From JBFGCM01 sp041581135 (lineage in GTDB: Bacteria; Actinomycetota; Acidimicrobiia; Spongiisociales; UBA5794): 35,401 bases of DNA. Of this stretch, positions 14,576 to 20,407 are shown piece after piece. Position 1 is the first letter of the stretch. Each line of letters opens with the position of its first letter. The notes below the pieces were generated by a model. That model made no database searches. It saw only the letters and a list, made by a program, of their open reading frames with translations, and had not been told where the DNA came from. The stretch covers positions 1-35,401 of the forward strand of contig JBFGCM010000028.1 in the NCBI GenBank assembly GCA_041581135.1, in the 5' to 3' direction. The position numbers and the translations under genes were made by a program.

Positions 14576-15778
14576 ATCGAATTCGCCTACAGCGAGCGTT
14601 GCGAGGCGTTGCGCGCCGACCTGCTGGAGTTCATGGACGAGCACGTGTATCCGGCGGAGCCGGTGCACGCCGCAGAGATCGAGGCATCGGGCAACCCGCA
14701 CGACGCGACACCGACGTTGGAGAAGCTCAAGGCGACGGCCCGCAGCCGGGAGCTGTGGAACCTGTTCCACCCCGAACCCGAGTGGGGGGCCGGACTGTCC
14801 AACGTCGACTACGCGCCACTGGCCGAGATCATGGGTCGCTCCGTGGAGCTGGCCCCGGAGGCCACCAACTGTGCCGCCCCGGACACGGGCAACATGGAGG
14901 TGCTCAGCCAGTTCGGCACGCCTGACCAACAGCAGCGGTGGTTGGTGCCGCTCCTCGAGGGCACCATCCGCTCGTGCTTCTCGATGACCGAGCCGGGGGT
15001 GGCGAGCTCCGATCCGCGCAATCTGGAGACGCGGATAGACCGCGACGGCGACGACTACGTGATCAACGGACGCAAATGGTGGATCACCGGCGCCGCCGGG
15101 TCGACCTGTGAGATCTCCATCGTCATGGGCGTCACCGACCCCGACGCCGATCCCAAGCAGCGCTACAGCATGATCCTGGTACCGATGGACACGCCCGGGG
15201 TGACAGTAGTGCGCTCGCTGCCGACCTTCGGCTTTCAGGACCGCGGCGGGCACTGCGAGATCACCTACGAGGACGTGCGGGTGCCGGCCACCAACCTCAT
15301 CGCCGGCGATGGACAGGGCTACATGATCGCTCAGGCCCGGCTCGGCCCCGGCCGCATCCACCACTGCATGCGCGCCATCGGCATGGCAGAGCGGGCGTTC
15401 GACCTCATGTGCACGCGGGTGAAGCAGCGCACGGCGTTCGGCAAGACGCTGGCCGAGCAGGGGGTCGTCCAGGACTGGATCGCCGAGGCGCGAATGCGGA
15501 TCGAACAAGCCCGGCTCTTCGTGCTCAAGACGGCCTGGCTCATCGACACGGAGGGCAATCGCGCCGCCCGTCAGGAGATCTCGGCAATCAAGGTCGTGGT
15601 GCCGCAGATGGCCCAGTGGGTGATCGACAAGGCCATCCAGGCCCACGGCGGCATGGGCATCGGCGACGATGTGCCCCTCGCTCGAATGTGGGCTCTGAAC
15701 CGCACGCTACGCATCGCCGACGGTCCCGACGAGGTCCACAAGATGGTCGTGGCCCGGCGGGAGCTCGGACGGTACTGA
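14576..15778 (+). CDS. Acyl-CoA dehydrogenase (ACAD10/11-like FadE), start possibly ATC
   Basis: A flavoprotein oxidising acyl-CoA at the alpha-beta bond. FAD/substrate motifs are CFSMTEPGVASSDPRNLET and GRKWWITGAAG; the C-terminal domain has RTAFGKTLAEQGVVQDWIAE, AHGGMGIGDDVPLARMWA and IADGPDEVHKMVVAR, typical of the ACAD10/11 class. Homologous proteins begin close to the segment EFAYSERCEALRADLLEFMDEHVYPAE (given here in part). In this window that segment starts at ATC 14576, seven bases after GAGGAG. No ATG, GTG or TTG occurs in frame between the stop at 14540 and TTG 14609, which would cut 11 residues and has a poor ribosome site. So either ATC initiates, or there is a base error, or TTG 14609 is used. 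Single gene, no pathway neighbours in the window. Confidence 0.9.
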   Translation: MEFAYSERCEALRADLLEFMDEHVYPAEPVHAAEIEASGNPHDATPTLEKLKATARSRELWNLFHPEPEWGAGLSNVDYAPLAEIMGRSVELAPEATNCAAPDTGNMEVLSQFGTPDQQQRWLVPLLEGTIRSCFSMTEPGVASSDPRNLETRIDRDGDDYVINGRKWWITGAAGSTCEISIVMGVTDPDADPKQRYSMILVPMDTPGVTVVRSLPTFGFQDRGGHCEITYEDVRVPATNLIAGDGQGYMIAQARLGPGRIHHCMRAIGMAERAFDLMCTRVKQRTAFGKTLAEQGVVQDWIAEARMRIEQARLFVLKTAWLIDTEGNRAARQEISAIKVVVPQMAQWVIDKAIQAHGGMGIGDDVPLARMWALNRTLRIADGPDEVHKMVVARRELGRY

Positions 15779-15780
15779 GG

Positions 15781-16713
15781 TCAGCCGAACAGGCCGTGCC
15801 AGATGCGGGACAAGAGTCCGCGCCGCTGCCGATGGGGTAGGTCGCTGAGCACGTCTTGGAGGTGATCGGGGGGAAGATCGCCCACCAGCACGTACGACGT
15901 GCCGGCGGCGGTCCAGTACACCCACACATCGCCGGCAGTCACCATTCGGCGATACACGGAGCGATCGACCTCGAACTCGGTGGCCTCACCCAGAGGTCCG
16001 GCATCGATCCGACCGGCGATGGCGAACACCGAGAACGAGAACAGGCCATCCGAATAGAACGCTTGGATCTGCTCGCCCTCGAATCCATACGCATCGACAC
16101 GTGCATAGCCACCGGCGGTCACCGGCAGATCCACGTCGTCGACCGGGAGCAGCACGTCGACGTCCGCCGAGTTCGTGGTCATGGGTTCATCCACGATCGC
16201 CTCGAAACTCAGCAGATATGACACCCGATAGGGTTCGCCGTCGCCATCGAACAGCTCCGAGGCGACGGCTGCGCCCGAGGCCGCGTCGAATACCAGCCGC
16301 GCCCGCCGCTGTCCGCCTTCGAACACCTCGACCGCGGTGGCGGCCCTGCCCAGGAACTCGATGGACCGGGTGTCGACCACGGTGTAGCGATCCTGGCTCA
16401 CACTGGTGGACCACTCGGGCACCACGACGTCGCCGGAGGCGGCGCTGGAGATGACCTTCCCGTTGGCCACGACCGCCTGGCCCGACTGCTGTCGCACCAG
16501 CATCACCGACCCTCGGCTCGAAACCTCGAAGAACTCGATGGCGGTCTCGCCATCCCAGTCCGCCAGGACCACCTGGTTGCCTGCGTATTCCGCCTGCCCG
16601 GCCCGATCGAGCAGTTCGTCCAGTTGATCGTCCGCGGCGGCGACACCGGCCTGCACCAGGACAAGCGCCACGGCTCCCACCGCTATCAGAAGGATGCGAC
16701 GCACGCCGTTCAT
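15781..16713 (-). CDS. RseB/MucB-like secreted sigma-regulatory protein
   Basis: A 310-residue exported protein, third gene of the sigma/anti-sigma operon. A signal peptide covers residues 1-27 (RRILLIAVGAVALVLVQAGVAAA, cleavage near Ala27-Asp28). The mature part has the beta-rich LolA-like fold pattern of RseB/MucB: NQVVLADWDGETAIEFFEV, RGSVMLVRQQSG, DRYTVVDTRSIEFLGRAATAVEVFEGGQRRARLVFDAAS in separate strands, then a second domain with AGGYARVDAYGFEGEQIQAFYSDGLFSFSVF (shown here in pieces). In proteobacteria RseB binds the anti-sigma factor's outer domain and protects it from proteolysis. The ATG at 16713 overlaps the anti-sigma stop (ATGA). Function by analogy and context; homology is weak. 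Confidence 0.75.
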   Translation of the reverse strand: MNGVRRILLIAVGAVALVLVQAGVAAADDQLDELLDRAGQAEYAGNQVVLADWDGETAIEFFEVSSRGSVMLVRQQSGQAVVANGKVISSAASGDVVVPEWSTSVSQDRYTVVDTRSIEFLGRAATAVEVFEGGQRRARLVFDAASGAAVASELFDGDGEPYRVSYLLSFEAIVDEPMTTNSADVDVLLPVDDVDLPVTAGGYARVDAYGFEGEQIQAFYSDGLFSFSVFAIAGRIDAGPLGEATEFEVDRSVYRRMVTAGDVWVYWTAAGTSYVLVGDLPPDHLQDVLSDLPHRQRRGLLSRIWHGLFG

Positions 16714-17321
16714 TCGGTGCCCTCCACGGGTGCCAGCGCCGGAATACCTATGAATCCGGTGTCGACCGAGTCGCGGGCCGCATGACGATTGGCGATTGAG
16801 GTGAAGTCGATGGGTTGAGCCGGCGGCTGTGCCGTCGAGATTCCCACCACCAGGGCCACCATGGCGGCGATCGAGGTCGCCCACACGGCGGCCCGGCGCC
16901 GGACGTGACGAACCTCATCGAGGTCGTGCTCGCGAGCGGGAACGAGTTCGGCGGGCAGCTCGAGCGTGGGCATGGACCGGATGGCGGCGCGAGCGGCGTC
17001 GAGATCGTGCAGGTCGTCGCGGCATGCGGGGCATCCGCCGAGGTGCTCGACCACCGTCTTCGTGGCAGCCGCGGAGAGCTCACCATCGAGGTATGCGGAC
17101 AGCAGCTCACCGGTGGTCTCGTGATCGGGCAGCAGGGCCACAGGCAGCTCGAGGCGGGGCAGGGTGCGGACCGCCGCACGCGCTTCTTGCAGTGCCCTGA
17201 ACTCTGCGATGCACTCCTCACATCCATCGAGGTGACGGGCCACGTACCCGACCTCTTCGCGGCTGAGCTCGCCGTCCAGATAGGCGGAAAGCAGCTCTTC
17301 GAGGTGGATCATCGGGGCCAT
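16710..17321 (-). CDS. Anti-sigma factor with two zinc-finger (ZAS/zf-HC2) domains and one membrane helix
   Basis: A 203-residue anti-sigma factor for the ECF sigma gene just upstream. It has two copies of the zinc-binding anti-sigma domain: HxxxCxxC as His30-Cys34-Cys37 (RHLDGCEECIAEF) and again His93-Cys97-Cys100 (EHLGGCPACRDDL), each preceded by LLSAYLDGELS and followed by an ARAA(V/I)R-S/T-(L/M)P-x-LELP stretch. That is a clear internal duplication. A membrane helix at about 146-164 (VWATSIAAMVALVVGIST) and a ~40-residue outer tail follow. ATG 17321 has GGGAGA seven bases upstream; ATG 17312, overlapping the sigma stop as ATGA, is an alternative. The stop overlaps the RseB-like gene. Related ZAS proteins respond to oxidative or envelope stress. 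Confidence 0.9.
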   Translation of the reverse strand: MAPMIHLEELLSAYLDGELSREEVGYVARHLDGCEECIAEFRALQEARAAVRTLPRLELPVALLPDHETTGELLSAYLDGELSAAATKTVVEHLGGCPACRDDLHDLDAARAAIRSMPTLELPAELVPAREHDLDEVRHVRRRAAVWATSIAAMVALVVGISTAQPPAQPIDFTSIANRHAARDSVDTGFIGIPALAPVEGTE

Positions 17322-17815
17322 GTCAGGATCTCCCGCAGCATCTTGCGTCCCCGATGAATCCGGCTGCGTACGGTTCCCACCGGGACGTCGACGGTGGCCG
17401 CGATCTCTTCGTAGGTGAGACCGACGACGTCGCACAACACGACGGCTTCCCGGAAGTCATACGGAAGCTTGAGCAGCGCTGCCTGGACGTCGTCGCTGAG
17501 ACGCACGGCGGACAACACCTCGTCGGGGCTGGGGGATGCACCCAGCGAGGCACGATCGTCATCGGGCAGCGGCGAGGTGGGGCGCCGTTGCTGACGGCGC
17601 ACGCCATCGAGGAACGCGTTGCGGGTGATGCGCCACAGCCATCCCTCGAACGACCCGGGCTGGTAACGGTCCAGGCCCTTCCGGACGCGGAGGAGCACCT
17701 CTTGCACGAGGTCGGCGGCGTCGTCGGGATTGCCGGCGAGGCGGTATGCGAAGTTGTAGATCTTGCGGCCATACCGGCGCGCTACCTCTTCCCACGTAGG
17801 GACAGGTTCACCCAT
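17309..17815 (-). CDS. ECF-family RNA polymerase sigma factor (SigE/SigL-like)
   Basis: A 168-residue group 4 sigma factor. Region 2 (about 15-80) has NFAYRLAGNPDDAADLVQEV and FEGWLWRITRNAFLDGVRR for -10 recognition and core binding; region 4 (about 110-165) has LPYDFREAVVLCDVVGLTYEEIA followed by VPVGTVRSRIHRGRKMLRE, the -35-reading helix-turn-helix. The acidic linker between is short. No ribosome site precedes ATG 17815; TACACA five bases upstream may be a -10 of a leaderless transcript. The stop lies in the overlap with the anti-sigma factor, so sigma and inhibitor are made together. It resembles the mycobacterial SigE-RseA arrangement. Confidence 0.94.
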   Translation of the reverse strand: MGEPVPTWEEVARRYGRKIYNFAYRLAGNPDDAADLVQEVLLRVRKGLDRYQPGSFEGWLWRITRNAFLDGVRRQQRRPTSPLPDDDRASLGASPSPDEVLSAVRLSDDVQAALLKLPYDFREAVVLCDVVGLTYEEIAATVDVPVGTVRSRIHRGRKMLREILTWPR

Positions 17816-17911
17816 CTAGCTGTGTAGCCATCACGCCTTCCCCCGCGCGGCTAGGGAGCTAACGAGCGGCGGCATGCGAAAGTTCCCGACGGAGCGGGTT
17901 GTGCGAAGGAG

Positions 17912-17932
17912 GGCGCCGGTACGACCGGTGCC
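17912..17932 (-). terminator. Hairpin just after tatA
   Basis: A 9-bp stem with one G-T pair, GGCGCCGGT (17912-17920), loop acg, ACCGGTGCC (17924-17932), starting three bases past the tatA stop on the minus strand. The following minus-strand bases (CTCCTTCG) are only weakly pyrimidine-rich. Likely ends the tatA transcript before the sigma operon promoter. Confidence 0.55.
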
Positions 17933-17935
17933 GAA

Positions 17936-18118
17936 CTACTCCTTGGCTTCGGCGTCCTTGGCTTCGGCGTCCTCGCCCTCCACGCCTTCTTCGATGCCCT
18001 TCTGAAACTCCTTGGCGGACGCCCCGAGGGAACGCGCCAGGTCGGGCAACTTGCGGCCGCCGAACAGCAGCAGCACCACGGCGAGGATCACGACGACCTC
18101 TAACCAACCGATCTTCAC
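17936..18118 (-). CDS. tatA: Twin-arginine translocase subunit TatA
   Basis: A 60-residue Tat pore subunit: short N-terminus, membrane helix (IGWLEVVVILAVVLLLFGG), the hinge FGGRKLPDLARSLG typical of TatA, an amphipathic helix and an acidic/alanine-rich tail. The tail ends in AEAKDAEAKE, encoded by two perfect copies of a 15-base unit (17941-17955 and 17956-17970). FGGRKLP is an actinobacterial variant of FGPKKLP. The start is GTG 18118; AAGGAG lies a rather long 12 bases upstream. No tatC or tatB is nearby. It stands between the sigma operon and the unknown membrane protein, recalling the mycobacterial sigE-rseA-htrA-tatB order. Confidence 0.93.
   Translation of the reverse strand: MKIGWLEVVVILAVVLLLFGGRKLPDLARSLGASAKEFQKGIEEGVEGEDAEAKDAEAKE
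17941..17970. repeat. Two tandem copies of a 15-base unit in the tatA tail
   Basis: The unit ccttggcttcggcgt occurs twice without change and encodes the EAK-DA repeat at the TatA C-terminus. Such in-frame units can change copy number by slippage without breaking the gene. Confidence 0.8.
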
Positions 18119-18200
18119 GACGAATCACTTCTCCTTCAGGGCGCCTATACGCCCCAGGTAACCTCAATCGGCCGCCTGCCGTGGCCGGTTGTGCGTTCCA

Positions 18201-18206
18201 AATATA
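18201..18206 (-). promoter_or_regulatory. tatA: Putative -10 box of tatA
   Basis: Minus-strand TATATT in a short AT-rich patch between tatA and the next gene, unusual in this GC-rich window. CTTCAC about 17 bases upstream may be a weak -35. Predicts a leader of about 75 bases. Confidence 0.4.
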
Positions 18207-18212
18207 ACGGCA

Positions 18213-19136
18213 CTACGACACTGTGAAGCCATCGACGAACGATTGCAACCGCTCTCTGGACAGGAACCGGACGCTCGGATCGCGCCGCTCCTTCTCATAG
18301 ATGCTGTATGGGCTGTACTTGTCGGTGATCAACAGGCCACGATCCGCCCTCGATTCCGCCTTGCGCAGCATGAACGACGTCACGACCCTGTCCTCCAGCT
18401 CGGGGTAGTCGTCGGGCTGGTGGTCGACGATCTCGACGTAGGTACGCTCCCCGGCGCGGGTTGCCATGTGGGAGTTCGGCCGGGTGCCGGGTGCCACCTG
18501 GTAGCCCGACAGGCGCAAGAGGGCGAGGGCCATGTCGCCCGCCGACATGTGCTGGGGATCGACGCCCTGAGCCCGCAGCGAGGCCTCGACCTGGCGACTC
18601 AGGCGGATGTCCTCACCGATCGGACCCAGCGTCTCGGTGCGGGCCTTCTCGGCGACCCCCGGTTGCGCCGCCGCCTCGGTGTCGATGGCGGCCAGCGGGT
18701 CGTAGCCGGTGGCCGCGACGTGCGGTATCAGGTCATGGGTGTCGACGTCGGGGATCTCCCCCGGCTGGGACAGCTCGATCTCGGTGACCTGCGCTTCCCG
18801 GCCGTTCGCAGTGCCGAACACTTGGATGCGGGTGACGTCGCCCAACGGCAGCCCGTGCGCCTTCTTCTCTCGGAACACCTCGACTGCCTCGCGCGCCAGG
18901 AGGTCGACGATCACCTCGTCAGGGTCGCCTGCCGGGAGGGGTACCGCGAACGACACGAGGGCGGTGTCGCCCTTGACATGAAACTCCGCGAGAGGTGGGC
19001 GTACCCGGTCCGACGTGCTCGGCGCCGCCGCGGGCTGAGCCTCGGCGCCGGCCGATCCGGATGACGATCGAGCCAGCAGTGCGACCACCGCTGCGGCCAC
19101 GACGATGATGATGACGATGGTTACGACGGTGCCCAC
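18213..19136 (-). CDS. Membrane-anchored protein of unknown function, possible degenerate Mrr-like C-terminal domain
   Basis: A 307-residue protein I cannot assign to a named family. Residues 4-22 are one membrane helix (VVTIVIIIVVAAAVVALLA), followed by a Ser/Ala/Pro linker to about residue 46. A first globular part (about 50-125) is beta-alpha mixed. A second part (about 178-303) has the order expected of a restriction-endonuclease-like (Mrr-type) fold: SAGDMALALLRLSGYQV, a strand pair with TYVEIVDHQ, RADRGLLITDKYSPYSIYE and VRFLSRERLQSFVDGF. The usual catalytic E/QxK is not evident (EIVDH instead), so it would be inactive. Start is GTG 19136 with AAGGAG eight bases upstream. This fold call is my inference, uncertain. 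Confidence 0.75.
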   Translation of the reverse strand: MGTVVTIVIIIVVAAAVVALLARSSSGSAGAEAQPAAAPSTSDRVRPPLAEFHVKGDTALVSFAVPLPAGDPDEVIVDLLAREAVEVFREKKAHGLPLGDVTRIQVFGTANGREAQVTEIELSQPGEIPDVDTHDLIPHVAATGYDPLAAIDTEAAAQPGVAEKARTETLGPIGEDIRLSRQVEASLRAQGVDPQHMSAGDMALALLRLSGYQVAPGTRPNSHMATRAGERTYVEIVDHQPDDYPELEDRVVTSFMLRKAESRADRGLLITDKYSPYSIYEKERRDPSVRFLSRERLQSFVDGFTVS

Positions 19137-19166
19137 GTCGGGCGCTCCTTCCCATGGCTTGAGTCG

Positions 19167-19172
19167 ATACTA
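19167..19172 (-). promoter_or_regulatory. Putative -10 box for the 18213-19136 gene
   Basis: Minus-strand TAGTAT, 30 bases before GTG 19136. It sits in the middle of a short inverted repeat (TTGAG, 12 bases, CTCAA), which could be an operator. Confidence 0.35.
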
Positions 19173-19223
19173 CGTCTCAAAGCGGCCGGCACGGAAAGCC
19201 GCGCCCGGGATGGTGTGCCCGTC

Positions 19224-19505
19224 TCAGCCGGCTTGGCGGCTGGCGGCGGCAACGGCGCGCTGGCGACGGATCTTGCGGCGTTCCCTCTCCGACAAACCGC
19301 CCCAGATGCCGAACTTCTCGCTGCTGACGATGGCGAATTCGAGACACTCGGTGCGCACCGAGCACTCTCGACAGATCTGCTTGGCGGTGCGGGTGGAGGC
19401 ACCACGCTCGGGGAAGAACAGGTCGGGATCGGCACCTTTGCAGTTGGCGAAGTCCTGCCACGCCATCCGATCGCTTTGCAACTCCTCGATGAGCCCGCTG
19501 AACAA
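19224..19505 (-). CDS. WhiB-family iron-sulfur transcription factor
   Basis: A 93-residue actinobacterial Wbl protein that binds a 4Fe-4S cluster and acts with the primary sigma factor. The four cluster cysteines are Cys22, Cys45, Cys48 and Cys54 (ANCKG, QICRECSVRTEC). The turn GIWGG (about 66-70) is followed by LSERERRKIRRQRA, the basic DNA-contact tail. FFPERGASTRTAKQIC and FGIWGGLSERER are close to the WhiB2/WhmD branch, which controls division and septation; subgroup call tentative. The start is TTG 19505, set by a perfect GGAGG (19511-19515) five bases away. AT-rich nested palindromes lie just upstream. A presence marker for Actinobacteria. Confidence 0.94.
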   Translation of the reverse strand: MFSGLIEELQSDRMAWQDFANCKGADPDLFFPERGASTRTAKQICRECSVRTECLEFAIVSSEKFGIWGGLSERERRKIRRQRAVAAASRQAG

Positions 19506-19523
19506 GCGACCCTCCTACATAGG

Positions 19524-19543
19524 TGTAATTACAACCTTGTAAT
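19524..19543 (-). promoter_or_regulatory. Nested AT-rich palindromes at the whiB promoter
   Basis: The plus strand reads TGTAATTACA (19524-19533, a perfect 10-bp palindrome), overlapping ATTACAA-cc-TTGTAAT (19528-19543, perfect 7-bp arms). So three TGTAAT-type half-sites lie in 20 bases, 19 bases ahead of the TTG start and next to its ribosome site. The minus-strand promoter must overlap this block. It looks like an operator for a dimeric regulator. Confidence 0.55.
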
Positions 19544-19617
19544 CTTCCCAGCGGGTCGCGCGCGTGTCAAACGAGATCGGTGGTGCGGCCGGGTCGGCCC
19601 ACCCGAACGATGGCGGT

Positions 19618-19623
19618 TAGTCT
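19618..19623 (+). promoter_or_regulatory. Putative -10 box of the sdh operon
   Basis: TAGTCT, 30 bases before the sdhC ATG at 19654. No -35 recognised. Confidence 0.3.
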
Positions 19624-19653
19624 GAACGATCGACGTCGGCAGGAATGCATCCC

Positions 19654-20391
19654 ATGACGACAACCGAGAAACCACGACGGCGAAAGGCCCCCTGGCCGAT
19701 CGAGTTCTACCGCTCGGATGTCGGCAAGAAGTGGGTGATGGCACTCAGCGGCATCGCGTTGCTCGCGTATGTCCTGGTGCACATGCTCGGCAATCTCCAC
19801 CTCTATGAGGGCTTCGACGAGGCGGCCGGCGTGTTTGCCATCGACGAGTACGGGGAGTTCCTCCGGGACATCCTCGAGCCGATATTCCCCCGCACCGTCT
19901 TTCTCTGGATTCTGCGAGTGGGGCTGACGTTGGCCTTCGTCATCCACATCCACGCCGCCTACAGCTTGTGGCTGAAGAACAAGCGGGCCCGGCCCGAGGA
20001 CTACGAATCACGCCGCGACTATGTGGCCGCCAAGTTCGCATCTCGCACGATGGTGCTCAGCGGCAGCGTCATCCTCGCCTTTCTCATCTGGCACCTCGCC
20101 GACCTCACGTGGGGAGTTCCGGTGGTGAACGGAGAGTTCGAACGCGGCGAGGTCTACGCCAACGTGGTGGCGAGCTTCAGCAGGCCACTCGTGTCCATCT
20201 GGTACATCATCGCCAACCTGTTGCTCGGGCTCCACATCTACCACGGTGCCTGGAGCCTGTTCCAGAGCCTGGGCATCAACAACCCCCGCTACAACCACTG
20301 GCGGCGGAACTTCGCCATTGCGTTCGCCGCCGTCGTCACTGCGGGGAACGTCAGCTTCCCCATCGCCGTCATGACCGGTCTCGTCGCCTAG
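19654..20391 (+). CDS. sdhC: Succinate dehydrogenase cytochrome b subunit
   Basis: Single large membrane anchor (245 residues, b558 family) of a succinate dehydrogenase/fumarate reductase with no separate SdhD. About five helices: KWVMALSGIALLAYVLVHML, TVFLWILRVGLTLAFVIHIHAAY (in two parts), VLSGSVILAFLIWHL, LVSIWYIIANLLLGLHIYHG and IAFAAVVTAGNVSFPIAVMTG. Histidines in HMLGNLHL, HIHAAYSLW, WHLADL and HIYHGAWS are likely haem ligands. The start was set at ATG 19654 (MTTTEKPRRRKAPWP), with AGGA nine bases upstream; ATG 19645 in the same frame adds three residues and has no proper spacing. sdhA follows 16 bases on. Confidence 0.94.
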   Translation: MTTTEKPRRRKAPWPIEFYRSDVGKKWVMALSGIALLAYVLVHMLGNLHLYEGFDEAAGVFAIDEYGEFLRDILEPIFPRTVFLWILRVGLTLAFVIHIHAAYSLWLKNKRARPEDYESRRDYVAAKFASRTMVLSGSVILAFLIWHLADLTWGVPVVNGEFERGEVYANVVASFSRPLVSIWYIIANLLLGLHIYHGAWSLFQSLGINNPRYNHWRRNFAIAFAAVVTAGNVSFPIAVMTGLVA

Positions 20392-20407
20392 GAGCTGCTC
20401 CCCCACC

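Noticed and set aside
18134..18150. Inverted repeat GGGCG-cctata-CGCCC upstream of tatA
   Set aside because: Five-base arms only, in a GC-rich context; could be part of the leader but not enough for an operator call.
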